This document shows positions 33,791-48,500 of a DNA stretch of 64,000 bases, piece by piece. Source of the DNA: Aquila chrysaetos chrysaetos (Eukaryota > Chordata > Aves > Accipitriformes > Accipitridae); assembly GCF_900496995.4 (NCBI RefSeq), contig NC_044004.1, positions 49,196,224 to 49,260,223 on the forward strand, in the 5' to 3' direction. Each line of letters begins with the position of its first letter. Within the stretch, counting starts at the first letter, position 1. The position numbers and the translations under genes are program-made. The notes under the pieces are model-generated. The model was not told the origin of the DNA, searched no databases, and worked only from the letters and a program-made list of their open reading frames with translations.

Positions 33791-34703
33791 TCCCCTCTTT
33801 GACACCTAAAAGTGAAGATGCCCAGACACACTCTGCCATGCCAGAAGAAAAGGCTCTACAGGAACAGTAAGCAGAGACAGCTTGCATGATGGATTCAGCC
33901 CTGACATGGGTGGCAGTGCTTCCCTGGTTGCCTTTCCCACTACAAAGATGCAGTCTCATAACATGAGCTAACACAATGCTGTTCTGTTTTGGAGAGTGTG
34001 AACTCTGCTCTCAAAGAAATATTTGTTCCAGCTCAAGCTCTGGCATTTTAAACAAGGGCAATTAAATGCACTGAAAATGCTATTGCAACATGAAGGCTAA
34101 AAATATAAATGCAAAATGTCAGGAGTCACTCGCAAGAAAAGCTCCTGGAAGAAATGCCCACTTACCCACACTGCACAAGCATAACATCGTCCAAGTGACA
34201 GCTTGCATTTTGAAGCCAGATAAACAAGCCACAATTCAGCCTTTTTTTCTACTGCCAGAAGTTTACACCCACAAATAAGTATGTCAGCAGTAGAAGTGGC
34301 ACCACTTGGAAAATCTCTGATCTGCATCACCAGGCAGGTCCCCAGTGTTACTGTTCGGTACAGATGCGATTACTTACAGGTGTAAGTTTGTACCTACAAA
34401 TGCTAAACCACTCCTAGTTTATACCACAGAATGTAAACTTCAGAAGAAACATGTGCAGTACAGGTTCGTGAATGCTTTTAAGAATCTAACACTAACCTTA
34501 TTCTTGAAAAAATTTGAGTTTTAAATTTATAGCCTTCACCTGACAATAACAGCATCCTGAATATGCTTTGCTTTTTAAAATGCACTGAATGCTCAGACTT
34601 CAGTAAAAAAAATTTATTTTCAATATAAAAGTGCCAAAATATCCACCAACATTGTAATCTATTCAACAACCAGCTTACTCTAGTAATCAAAATTGCAAGC
34701 ATC
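33791..34703. other. Downstream flank of TMEM131L, probably including its 3' UTR
   Basis: AT-rich sequence following the TMEM131L stop codon. It holds several AATAAA-like motifs on the minus strand, and no other gene is seen. The end of the TMEM131L transcript cannot be placed from sequence alone. Confidence 0.4.
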
Positions 34704-34709
34704 TTTATT
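34704..34709 (-). terminator. First AATAAA after the TMEM131L stop codon
   Basis: TTTATT on plus, only about 24 bases after the stop codon. Further candidates lie downstream, for example the TTTATT near 34613. A stop this close to the signal would give a very short 3' UTR, so a more distal site is likely used too. Confidence 0.25.
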
Positions 34710-34732
34710 CACATTTTTAAATCAAATGCCTT

Positions 34733-35011
34733 TCACACATTTCCACAGTAACCCGAGTCCCTCGAAAGTGGGAAATTTGCATTTCGATTGGCTGCTGTAG
34801 TCCATATGTCCAAGTTCATGTAGGCACGGAAGGGGTTAAACCTCGGGTAGTATTCCTGCTTACACATAACTGCCTGGTTCTCCACGTGGGTTGAGTGTTG
34901 GGTCGTGGCACTGACGGGGCAGCAGCTTTCATAAACATCACTCTGAGGTGCCCAGATGGAACCAAAAAGTCCAGACATTGGAGACAAGCTTCGGGTGCTT
35001 GAGAGGTAGGG
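34733..35011 (-). CDS. TMEM131L: TMEM131L terminal coding exon with stop
   Basis: 279 bases, phase 0, 92 residues and a TGA stop at 34735-34733. Begins [20 protein letters not shown] and ends [16 protein letters not shown]. Acceptor CTTGCCCTACAG. The C-terminus is nearly invariant among vertebrates as I know the family, which makes the gene assignment firm. Confidence 0.96.
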   Translation of the reverse strand, partial: PYLSSTRSLSPMSGLFGSIWAPQSDVYESCCPVSATTQHSTHVENQAVMCKQEYYPRFNPFRAYMNLDIWTTAANRNANFPLSRDSGYCGNV

Positions 35012-35198
35012 CTGTAGGGCAAGATAAAATCAGCATGGGAAACTGCAAAATGAACCATTTGCCAAAGAAAACGTGGAAGCATAGTATTGAATGGGAGGAA
35101 GCATTATTTATGCAGAGAATTTAGGAAACACACAAGTAGAAAACTGCACGTGAGTTTACAAAGCAATATGGTTGCAGAAAATATTACAGCGGCATTAG

Positions 35199-35229
<31 letters not shown>

Positions 35230-38200
35230 GCACTTCACTAAATGAAGCCATATGAGCTCCTCCCTGCATGGCATCAATATTACTGTAACAGGAGTACGAT
35301 ATTCAGTTCTGGTCAGGCTGTTAGGAAAAATAAGGGAGAAATGGAAGACACGTGAAGAGCACCATGCATGTTTTGAGAGTTAAAATTAAAAGAGAAGGAC
35401 CCCTAAGAAATGACAAGAAAAAGGTTGAAGTATGTGTCAGTACTGAAAGAATATGCACGCCAGGAGCAGAGAGGGATATTCAGTATGGAAGGGAGACTAT
35501 AATTGGGAGCTAGGGAATTTAGTTAGAAAATTTCGAAAGCTTATAAAGAACCTCCTGGAGGGCAAGATGTGTTAGTCTGTGAGGAAGTCTCTCAGAGAAG
35601 GTCATGGAAGTCTTGGGACTTTTAAAACTGCATGAAACACTGAAATGTATTGTGGGGAAAAGCTCGCCAGGGAAATGAACTGAATTATCTAATGTATTTT
35701 CCAATCTCTACCTTCTGTGTTTCCTGGCATTCCTGAATAAAATATGAAAGAAAGCCATGTTTATTTTAGGAAACAGTCTTCTACCAGTTTTGCCACTTTT
35801 TAACACAGCAGCATTTTCACTTTTGCAGTTGGAAATATTTCTTGCTTTATTTGGTTAGTTTTATTCAAAATAAACGTACTGTAAATAAAAAAAAAAAAAA
35901 AATATCTAAACCAGAAGATTTTGAAATATGAGCAGAAAGACCACCTTGAACTGAAGTCACTACATTGCACTATGGGATGACATAAACATGGCTAGTCTGG
36001 ATTGTAACAGGTCAAAGTCAGCATTCAGAAATCTGCACAAATCCAGCTTAAATCACTTGGATTTCCTAGCAAAAAAAACCTGTCAAAGTCACTGACAGCA
36101 GCTGTCCATTCAGCTCTACAATTTCCAAATCTCTTTGGGTTTTGCTGTCAGCACTTCTTCTGTTTTACCCTCATCTGGAAAGGTTGATTTTGATAGGAAA
36201 AGGTCTCAGTAGACTACAAAATGTTTTTCCATATGCAAGTTGATTTTAGTCAATTTTCAGGCAAAAGGATCTGTCTTAAAATTTCACAGACAAGGTCGAG
36301 TAACAACCTTGACCAACAGCTGGGAAAAAGCCATACTACAAATGCCAGCATCACATACATACATCAGGCTACTTGAAGGATTCATGAAGAACGTGTGAGC
36401 AACAGGTAGGGGAAAGACAGGAATTCATTGGAAAGGCTTTGAAGAGGCACACAAAGGCAGCACCTTGCAGTGACAATACTCACTGTGGAGTTGACGTAAC
36501 TGGCAGGCTCCCAGGTAGGTGGCATGTTGGGAGGCGCGTTCCAGGTGGAGGGACAGTTCTGGTCAATGAAGGCTGTATTCTGCACCGCTGCAGTGCCCGG
36601 GAAGCCACTGGGGTAGTTCATGTTTTCTGCGGTTTACAAAAGCAGGAAGACAAAATAAGGTTTTTGCAATATAAACACTACCAACATTTCTGTGGAGGAA
36701 CATTGAATCTTCTCGGAGTGAGCCAGGCTGGAACCGACCTAAACCTTCAGTGACTTCAGGCAGCTTCAGAGCAGCACAGCAGCAAAGTGTAACTATTTCT
36801 GTTAACAAGACTACCACTCTGTATTAGGGACCCACTAACAAATTGCTATCAGGAGGACAGGATAAAGAGTTGGCAATCTCTCTAATGGAGAACAGAGTCT
36901 TTATTAGCCACAAAACGTGCATGGCAGAGCCTACCCAGGCTTCACTGCCAACATGCCTCAGCTCTAAGCACCCAAGGGATCACCGTGCTGCCTGTGATAC
37001 TGTAGCCTGACCTTTAATTATTGCTTAGGTAATGCTAAAGAATTCTAGGTTGCTGCCAGTGTGCTTCCCAAGCCAAGAAACTCTAGCCTGGAAAGGTAAT
37101 TGGTCACAAGAGGCGTTCTGTTTCACACACTGGAAAGCAGAAGTCTGCCAGAGGGGAAACAAAGAAAATTGTGCAAAAAGATTTGTGTAATACTGTGGTC
37201 ACAAGCACTTCTCTCTATTCCCTCTCAGAGTCCTGTATACTGGCTTTCCAGGCTTAATAACTCCATACGAAGATCAGTCTTCTCATCTGTCACATGCAGA
37301 CATTGTTTATTACTACAAAGCACCCAGTCAGCTGGAAACCGTAAAGTCCGCTTAAGCAATGAACGCCCAGATGTTTATAGACAAGCTCAGCCTTTTGTTC
37401 TACAAAAGGTGAGAGAAAAAACCATGCTCAGTGATAATTCATAAGCTTTACTTCATCCTACCTTCTGGGAAAGCACCATATTCATTCATCTCTAGTGGAC
37501 AATACATGTTGGAAAACTGGCTGTCACAAGCTGCATTCCAGTCGATGAAGCTGTCCCAAGAAAAAGAAAAATCTGCTGTCAGAAACAATTTGCAGAACTT
37601 CTGAAAATTATTTAGAAATACTTATTTAATGTAAAGCTCTTGGATGCAAAATGCCTGTAACTGACGATGAGGCTTTTCACATTCCGCTTGCCAGTTCCGC
37701 CAGTACCTACTCTGTGCCACTATGTAATCACAGCGATTCTCTCACTGAGCTCTTTTTCCTCTGGGAGGATAAACAACTTGTAATGACAGCTACCAGAGTC
37801 CTGCAACACCTAACTGGGCTTAACTTATTCCTCTGTAAAAAGAAAATAATTGTACTTCTTTCCCACAACCATGGTAATGGTAGATATAAAGTGAAATAAT
37901 GTGTCTTTAAATAGAAGAAAATGTAATGCATTCTCAAGCATTTGGGTGCTTGAGAATAGCAATTAAAATGGGGATTTCTACTTTCCCTACCATGTGTTAA
38001 AAGTCCTGTTAAACAATTATGTTTTCTAAACTACACATTAATTTGTAGGGACTTGTTTTCATTAAAATAATTTCAGAATTTCAAGACGACTTTTCAAAAG
38101 TAATTCTTAAAGATATGTCAGAAGTGTAACAAGCCCCACTACGCAGTGAGCCTGAAGAAGTCCAAGTTTGGACCTAGTCTGGACAAGGTAGGCATACAAA

Positions 38201-39474
38201 AGGATTTCACATTGTGCTAATTCAGTTTTACTCTTCAGGCAAGAAGTTACTCTAAGTTATCACTACTACATATGAATAAATAATTACATGTAGTTTTGCA
38301 TATGAAGCCCAAATTGAGATGGGCGTATGAAAGCAAAGTAGCGTAATACAGAATCCACCACAAATCACCACGTATTTCATATGACTTGAGAGTTGGACAG
38401 ACTGCTGGCCATTGCTCCCAATCATTAGGGCTGCAGTTTGTTGACATGACAGTTAGAATTGAGGTTAGCAGGCTGGTTGAGATCACAAGACCATCACTTG
38501 GGGATTTCTGCGTTACCACTCTGTCACTTTGAATGACAGGATATGATTTGAAGAACTGGCCATATTTCACTGCTGTGTGGTGGCAGAGTATTTCTTCTCA
38601 CTAGTTAGAGGTGCATCTTTCATTAGTAAAATTTGCGGTGTGGAGAGTCTAAAGCACAAGAATTACTCATGTTCATTACTACAGGAAGGTCAACCCAACA
38701 GAGAGCCTCAAACAATCAGACCAACTTGTATCCTTACACCACCTTCAAACTGGACTATTTGCCTTTATTTAACAATGTCTGTTCATGCCATTTAACACGA
38801 GTACACACTGCAGAACACACCCCATGATATACAGAAGCTATGTATTTAGCAAGAGGGCAACAAACCTAGAAGCCAGGCCTTATGCAAAAGAAGTGGAAGA
38901 AATTAAAAGCTTTCCAAGAAGTATTTAATTAATTTTGAAAAAAGTTCTGGAATATCTCTATATAAGCAGGAACATCAGTGAATTTGTCTTAGCAAAATTA
39001 ATCATGATGTACTAATGGAAGAGCATAAACAACTAGAACTAAGATTGAAGCGACAGCAAGAATTTTACTTTATCACCTGCCTTACAAATATTATAAGATA
39101 AGCTCAAGTACAGTCCTCTGCATCACAGAAACCTGAACAAAGCGTTATCCATACTATTTACATAAAACATAACTTGCCTGTTGTGGACAGAGGGGGTTTC
39201 TTGGATCATGCACGGTATATTATTCTCAAGGTTGTAGTTTAAACTGTTTGTCAGGCAGACTGGCTGGGCAGGCCACAAATCTCCTGTTGGGTAAAGACCT
39301 AAAAAGGGAAAAGGGAATGAAATGCAGAACAACAGGAAGGAGGCTCCACAAACTCTGAATATCACAATGACACTTTATTCTTATGCTAGATAAAAACTCC
39401 GGTATTACTAACCAATTACATTTTTTGTGATGAACGTCCATCTTTAAAAAAAACTCGAAATTTCTATTTAAAAA

Positions 39475-39535
<61 letters not shown>

Positions 39536-42500
39536 TTGAACCAAGAAGCTGAAATTCAACAAAACAGGGCAAGAAATTCCTATAGCAAGTCCTTAAGTCA
39601 TCAGCTGCCAGTGCCAAGGCAGCACCCTTCCTCACAGCAGGACGGACAGCAGGGAGGAGGATCCCCACCAGCCTCCCCCTCAACCCCACCCATCAGTCAG
39701 TAACCATCTCTGAAGTCCAACCGCATGAATGCAGCAGGAACAGGGACGGGTTTTTAATAGACAAGAGCCATTCACAACCAAACAATACATGAACTTGTTA
39801 CGGCTGTATTTAGCCCCTAGGGCAGATATTCATTGTGCTGCTCTCTACGGACTGAGTCCCCTGACTACCCACAGATACTTGGTTCCTATCAGCTCTGTGA
39901 GAACAGGCAGCTGGAGAAAGGAGAAAATCCAAAGGAGCAGTCTCCATGAGACAACAGTTGCAAAGTTAGCTCTATTTCATTATTTCACACAATAGATATT
40001 ATGAATATTGCCGCCACAGAAAAAGTTTAATCAGCATTTGTATCCTACCAGACACAGGTTAAACCTACAGCAGAAAGGACAGCCATGGGCAGGCAGTTCT
40101 GCTGCCCAAAGAACCATGTGTCCTAACCAGCTTTCAAAGTCACCATGTAGCCTGTTGCTTTTATGAATCCCACTCAACAAGTTAATATTACTTCCCTTGG
40201 AGATACAAACAATGAAAACTCAAGACTTTTAACAGCCCAGTCCAACCTCATTCATTACTGCTTTCAAAGAGAACGAGTCCCGACTGTGGAAATTTAGAGA
40301 GAAAAATGGTCATATCTGATTTGATGCCTAGCTTCATTTTAACACAGCAACCAGTGCTCTTGATTTCCCAACCACATTACTTTTGGACATAAATCTGTGC
40401 AAAGCAAGAGGAGGAAAAAACAAAGAACACCTAACATGTGAGTTGAAAGCTAAATGCTGTCTTCACACAGAGAAGATGCAGCAAAAAATGTCAAGATTTT
40501 AAGCCTTCATTTGCTAACTTTGCTCTTAACTCGTTTAGAAGTAAGTCAAGTTCTAGTAACAACATGTCTTACCAAGTTGGTGTACACAAATGTTACTAGC
40601 AACATCACTGAAACTGCTTGACAAAGTCTGCAAAAAAAAGCTTCAGTTGTTAATGAAGTAACTGACCTTTATTTTTGTCGGGATCTGCAGCTATGTCAGC
40701 GAAATTCGGACATAAGGTTTCAGGATATTGAGGGATGCTGTTCATGTCTCTGCTGAATGAAAAGAAAATTTGATTTCTTAAGTCTAGACACTGTAATGTT
40801 TCATAATGCAAACTATTTCAAAGGAAATATACAGAGATGTAAAAAATATTCTAATCAACATCATGATTGCTATTGCTCTCCCACTCTTTTCTGGTTTTTC
40901 TTATTAACCACTGTACAACTTTTTGAAGTTTTTTCCTCCAATTAAAAGCCAGCTACTTTATACATATGCAAAATGAATAAAATTAATACGTCTTAATTAC
41001 CCCACTTTTATTATCAAAGTATCAACCTATTGCAAATTAATTCAACAGCTCTTCTCTAAAACTGGAAAACAAGCTATAGTCCATAAAGATGAGTAGGATC
41101 TCTCATAACGTTTCAATGCTCCAAACAACTTTCAGGCAAGTTTACTTTTATGTGCCTGAAAACACGTAGGCACACATGAACATTAATTTCATATTCATCG
41201 AATCCCATGAAAAAGACTAGTCAATATGAATAGAAAGGGAACATTTTCAAGCACCAGAATACCAGAGGAAAAGGATTAAATTACTTCTCCTAGTGAAAAC
41301 AGACAGTCATGAATGAGAAGTGAAATGAGGACTCGTAGTAATAAAAATTGGAGATGCTATCTCTACTACAGTAAAGAGGTAGAAAGGAATGTGGGGGAGG
41401 GGGGAATCAATTTTCATGCTGTATATCCTAGGAGAACATTATTCCCATTAAAAGAATAACATCAACTTGAAAGTCTCACTCCCACCTTTGTTTTTTTAAA
41501 CGATTATTACTTTGATATAACTAAGTGGTAATGGAAATGTAGTAAGTTGCTAAGATCTGGAAGAAATGAGAGGGGAAGAACAATTTCCTTTTTTCCCCAA
41601 TTTTATTTTACATTTGGAAGCATTTATCGTATTTCCCCAGCATAATCCATTTTGCATATATCTTTTAATGTACTGAAGAAGATTATTCTTCTTCCAACTA
41701 GTAAGTACAATTAGATTATCACAAAAAATGGCAAGACAACAGGTAGGTATAATTTAACTAACTGAGACAAAATTTCAAGTTGGTGGTGTTTCTTTAATGT
41801 CTTACAGGTGTAGATTCAAATTTTTTACCTGGTATTGCAGATGTTATGAGACAGATTTAAAGTGATAGGAGTTTCAGATGGAAAATCATTTTGTGAAATA
41901 TTCTCTCCTAAAGAAAAGAATGACTGTGAAAATCAAAGATCCTAAAAAAAGAAGTATGCACAGAATATACATACACATAAACAGAATCGTCAATGATGTT
42001 AATAAAATTTTCTCTCAGACCAGAGTATCACTAACTGCATTAATTTCAAAGCGTGCTATTTACATCCACATGGTCTTAAATGTATTTTATGACTTATAAG
42101 TGATTACCACACTTAACGGAGAGGTTCCTTGTTACTACCAAATTCATTTTGAATTTGAAATTACTTATTTTCTTTTTTTTTAAGAGGCATTACAGTTTGA
42201 ACAAACAGAAAAGTCATGTACACACAATTCATTATCTATTGAATCGCAGGTTCAGATATAATATACTTTTGGTAATGCGAAGTTTTATACATACACAAAT
42301 ACATGTATGTGTATGTAAGTGCATGCATATTTTTAAATTATTCAAAACAGCTTTTTTCAGGTACTCAAAGCTGGGTTTACTTTTCTTTATTCTTCTTTAA
42401 AATTTACGTCTAGTGCTACATCAATCTGGATAGTGATGGCAGTGACAGGGCTTAGGCTTTCAACTATTTTAATGATATTCAGGCATTCAAAAAACTGCAG

Positions 42501-45500
42501 TAACGAACCACAGTTCCCATTTCTCATACTAGGCAAGTGGCTCAGGTCTCCTGCCTACTTATGCCTCAAATACAGCTATCCAATCCCAGCATCCTCAGAT
42601 CTGAACTGCTTTCACACATTTCTCATTTGTGGATTTCTTAAACAGCTATAACGTTTTTAAGAGAATAATGTGATGTAACATAAATTCAAAGGCAAAAATT
42701 GCTTTGACTGGTGACTCCCAGTTCTTCCATCTTTCCATGAAAAATAATTGTGCACCTTCCTCAGTGAGGAGCCTGACACTTTCTCTGTAGCCTGACAGCT
42801 CATCTTCATCCCCACAAAACTTGTGGTACTTTTTTTTCCAAGTACCAAGTTCTTTAAATCTCTCCTCGTGTTTCTGAGAGGTGCCCTATAAAAGGCAAGT
42901 TACGTGCCCCATGCCACAGCACCCCTTTCCATTCAGAAGGAAGGCTGAAACTCTGCCCACTACTGCGCAGAGGTGGTATTTGCAGAACTTACTGGATGGA
43001 AGAAAATGCCTGGCAGTAATCATGGGCTTTTTATCTCCGTCTGAACTGCTGGTACTGCTCCAGCTACCCCAGCTCCCACGACTGGCACGAACGCTTCCCG
43101 ATGAACTTCCACAATCTGAGCTTGAATCAGAACAAAACTTCTCCAAACACTTCTTTTTGGTCCGTTGATAAAAGCTTTCTAAAGAAGTTGAAAAAAAAAA
43201 CCCCAAGAAACAAACCCCAACACAAAACGTTTAAGAAAGTGTTCCGGCTGAAGATTCAGCGAAAAGTCATCTGGAATATAAATTTACATGGATTCTCTGA
43301 ATTTACTGATAATAGGACAGAAAATAATATTTACTCATAGCCTCAAGATAAACACACCAGCCCTTGCCATGAGGAGCTTATGACCTACACAACATCCCCA
43401 GTACAATGAATGCAACTGAGGATACAGTGCAGTTAGAGGCAATAATTTGAAATAGGAAGCCCATACTGTTCTTTGAAATATATAGTTAATATTTTAAACA
43501 TGAAACATAGCCTGGCTGTAGGAACATGCATACTAAAAGCAATGACAAATGTTGCAAGCAATGAATTCATAAGCGATAGATTTTCCTTTCTTATTATCTC
43601 ATCAGGGAAGCAAAGGACAATCCTATAAACACTGATACCTTCTTCAGCCCTCCTCTTCCCAAAAGCCTGGGAAAACAGCTGATTAAAATCCTGACAGAAA
43701 GGCAGGAAACAGGAACCCAAGCTAGTGGTGTTTTTTAAAAATGACCTGCCTATTCTAAAGGTGGCCTTCGCAATACAGCTGCTTCAGTTAATACCAGCTT
43801 TAATTTGAACACACAAGCAGACTGTCAGTCCTTCACCCTGGACTGATGGATTATGGCTTCAGACTGATTCATCTTCTGATTTGCACCACCAACCAACCCC
43901 GTGGAGAAAGCATGCGGAGCACTTCAGAAGTGAGCAGGTATTATTTCAGGCACTGCGTCGTGCCGGTCCTGCCATCTTCGTGTCAGGGTTCAAAAGGGAG
44001 AGAAGCACAACTCTTTCAAGAAGGGAATACAGCTCTACTGCCACAAAAACCACAGTACATTTCTTCCCCTGTTTAAGACAATTAAGATTTCATACCTGTT
44101 TCTCCTTGTATAGACAAGCTCCCAGCTTTTTGGTCTGCTTTACAATTTTCCCCGTTACCCTGAGGACACCAGGCTCTTATTCCAATATTTGCTCTCAGAT
44201 CCGGCCTTTCAAATTCACTGCACATATGCTTCAACTCGCTCTGCTCAGGGACCCTAATACAACCACACCCAAAGAAACATGTTTGCATTTTACATTTCAG
44301 CTGCATTTTTCCTTTTCAGGCATTAAACACTTCAACTCACACGGCTATCGTAGCAGGATGTGGGGCAAGGAATAGGTTTAGGAATCTTATTCCCAAACTT
44401 TACAGAAACCTAAAAAACCTTTCCCAAAATGCAATATCCCACCACACAGATGACTGCTTCTCAGGGGGAGAAGCAAAACAACATGTGTATGTTTAACTCC
44501 ATTCTATAATGCACTTGCAGGAGGCAATCAGATGTTATAGTGATAAGCACAGTCTAGCACTGTACAAAGATCTAGATACACAGAAAAATGTGCCCTATGT
44601 CTATTTCATTGGCATAATTATAACTAGAACAAAACCATCATCTGAAGTAATCTTAAGTTTTTGCTAGTAAAACTGAAATATCTGGATCCAATATCATAAT
44701 CGGAGAGTATTAAGGGAAAATGAATAAAATCCAGCTGTCAAGTTTCTACAGGAAGGAAACAGTTACATCTTAACTCAGAAAGCAGCAACTGCTGAATCAG
44801 TTCAAGGAACAGACACCAAATTTCAGTATTTCATTTCCTTTTTTTTTATCCTTCCTACCTACAAAGGTGTGCATCCTGCGAAGATTTACACATGTGCTGA
44901 CTTCCCAGACCACAAATAGTAATTTGTTTATAAGGAGTTATAACAACCCCTTCAGATTTACAACCTCCTTGTTAAGTCCACTGACCTCAATAGGACCACT
45001 CGCAATAAAGATTAAATCTGTGAAGGCTTTGTAGGATCATGACCTTAATTCAAAGGGCTGGGGGAAGGGAAGGAGGAGGATTTTCTCCTCATAAGTGTTT
45101 CTGTTCTAGCAGCAGTTTATAATTGGTATTTTTTAACAACCACCAAAATAACTTAAATTTAAAATACATGAAAAAATAATTAAGAGCCTAGTGCTGCTCT
45201 AATCTTTTCAATCATTGCAGCAAAAATGCAAGCCACTGTCCCTTTTCTACATATTTCTCTTCCTCTTCCAAAACTACTAGAAGACAACGTTCCCTCAGTT
45301 ACTCAATAAAGCAGATGATTCTCCTGAAGGTGGAATCATATCAATAACTTTGTTTTCCTTTTTTCACTGAAGAGAATACATGACTGGATTTTATCCACAC
45401 AATACACAATGGAAAGGAAGCTAACCATCCAAACTTCAGAGAGCAAATTCCAGACTATAACTGAGAGCAACCACTGCTATGCAGAATGGGGTGTGTCTAT

Positions 45501-48500
45501 ACACATGCAGATTTACAAATGGAAAAATTTTTTTTTTTTTACTGGTGTTACTTAGTACTGCACATTCTTAAAAATAAAGGCTCTGGCCAGGATTAAAGTG
45601 TGTTTGTTTAAACAGATAAAGCAATCCTGCCCAATGCACTATGCAAAACCTGCGGAAACATTACAGCAACTCTGGATTTCTTCATGATTTGGTGAGGCAA
45701 TACATACCTTGCAGATATATTAACATTCTTCTTCTTATTTTTTCTAGATGTTCTATTTCTATTCCAATTCATATTTGGTACATTTCCTTCCTTCTTCTCC
45801 TGAGGTTTCTTCTTCCTATACGCATCTTCTTGCTAAAGGTAAAAATATGAGCTGAGACAATACCTACATTATAAAATTAAGTTAACTCAGTAAATGAACT
45901 CCATTGGATTTTTCTAGCTAAATTTCTCTGGACAAAACAACCCGACCCAAATGCATAGTTACTTCATGATTTAGTGTCTTTCCACAGCACATCGTCTTTC
46001 CAGCACCATCAATCTGACCAGCCTTTCCAAGACTCTGTCCTTCAAGACACCAACAGATGATGAGAGAAATTTTTGAATTCCCAATGTTAGCATTTTCCCC
46101 CTCACAGCATCTAGCTCTGACTTCCAGGGAAATAAAAAAATAGGGGGAGAAAAAGGAAAGCAGTCAATAAAATTCCCAATGTGCTAAAACCAAAAAACAT
46201 CTGCCACATTTATGATCAGTTTGTGTGCAAGTTCAGCAGCAATAAATCCTCCCTTTCCTCAGCAGCTAGGGGGTTGGGGGGAAGCATTCATTTGAATTAC
46301 AACTGAGGAAATTATGGGGTAAGTTAACCAACAAATAATAGTCATTTTAAAAAATGCAAGAAACAAACTGAGCACCATCAACCACACATGGAAAGAAATT
46401 CGTAACAACAGCTCCCAAAACAAGACTAGACCCTGTCTTTTCTGATACATATTCTTCAAGCACAGTAAGCAATTCTTCCTTACACCTTTCTGCCATGGGA
46501 TTCCTATCCAGTAGACAGGACACAAACATAATCAAAATTCTTGGGTTTACTAATTACCTGATGAAGTTTTTTAACTGTTTTATGCTGCCTGCAACAAAGG
46601 CACAGTCTGCTGTGTTTATCAAGCTCAGAAACCAGGGATGAAGAATGATCCTACTCAGCAGCTTCATAATCTGTTAAGGGGCTTCTGCCTGCCGTATTCT
46701 GACATGAAAATTTCTGATGTAAAGCCTGTATTTGGAGATCAGGTCTGCCAACGAAGGCTGATATGCCCATCTAGGACACCTCCCCCCCAGAGTATGTTCC
46801 CACGTCATTACTGTGGCTGACAGCTGGCATTAGATTCCAGTACGTTTATGCCTGCTCTGGCAATAACAAAGAGTATCTCTGGTTGCGATACAGCCAATAT
46901 CACAATACAAGGACCGTTTTAATTATTACACAAACTGTTCATCATTCTATAAAGCAGCATTAATGTGAAATGGATGTGGGACAGCATGTCTGCATACTTC
47001 CTCGTTCATCTGATTTACACTCTTTCAGATCTGTGACTGTATGTAATAATCCCTACCTACACATATATACCTATAGGTCCATACATATATAAATAAACAA
47101 CAAAAGATCATTTTAAATTTGAAAAGCAGAAATATCACAATACAAACCTCAGAAGAAGTAATCTCCTCTTTTGCGCAGCATGGAGTCTCTTCCTTAGGTC
47201 CTTTATTAATCTTTTTTTCCGTGGAAGGCTTTAGGTTGATCTGCTTTTTCAAAGTCTCACAGTTTTCTGTTTCATTCCTGAGAGGCACTTGCTGGCTATT
47301 CCCTAGAATTAAACAGTAACATCCATTTGATGGGGAAGGGAATGGGCTCCCAATCATAACCACAGTATCTTCTACCTTTTTTTAAAAACAGACTTGTGTT
47401 GCTTTCCAAAAGACTAGGAAACTAACCTCTAGGCTGACAATGCTGAAAATATCAAAATCAAAAGCTAACGTTGTATAAAAATTTTTATAGCAGTTGCAAA
47501 AAGTAGCTCTGTATTGATTCATGCTTATGGGCCCACCACTCCTAGCACATACACAAATTACCCAAGTCCTACTCATCTCATCTGAATTTGAGCTATCTGA
47601 GTCCCAGCCACGCATCTGTAAGGCAGAATCTGAAGCCAGAGAATACTGGGCTAAAAAACCAGCAAGCTGGCTGGGGAGAAGACTTTTCAAAAATGGGTAG
47701 ATCAAAATAAGGACAGCCTTTATTTGGTGCTTTATACCTCCTAAGCGCCCTCTACATTCACTACGAACACAAAGGGAAGTCATCCTTTCTTTAGGATGAG
47801 TTCTGCATTAAAAATTCATTTTCTTGAGAGACTTTTGAGGAAGAAGTATTAGTCTTGTCTAACAAAATCCAGGAGATGAAGAAAATGAGAGGCAGCCTGC
47901 CTTAACAACTAGCTGAATTGCCCAGTCGAATCACCGTCCTCCACCTGGGCCCTGCCAATGCTGGCCAGGACAGAATTAACTTCAGCTCTGATCGGTTCCA
48001 GGTATCTCAGATATCTGCAATATGTCCACACTGATCTGCTACTGAGACTCTCGGCTGCACTGCATGAGAAATGCCATCACTTATTGCATTGAACTGGTCT
48101 TCTCAAACAGGAAAGGTACACCCACACATTTTTATGATTTCCTATCTATCAACCAACTACAACGTCCTAGCTCTGAGTCAGCCGCCCTCTCCCCTCTGGA
48201 GCAGGCAGTCACAATGACTGCAAAAGGAGCCCATGTGAATGAAACACCGGAGACAGCAGGCAAGTGAGGCTGCCAGAGCTCTGAAAAATGCTCCGTTGCT
48301 CTCCAGCATACAAACATGCGAGTACCTAAGGTCTTGAAGACTCCCTGTTTGTACAAAACCAAGTCTGTAACTACAATCAAGACACAAACACTGCAACATG
48401 GTATTCTTTAGACTTCATTTATCCTACCAAACTTCTTAAACCACAGAAATATTCACATTCCTGACAGTGCAGAAAACCACAACTGCTAAAAGACAAGGCG

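Noticed and set aside
36382..36483. Continuation of the open frame beyond TMEM131L exon u
   Set aside because: A consensus GTGAGT donor lies at 36483-36478 and the conserved protein continues in the exon at 34733-35011, so the extension is intron read-through.
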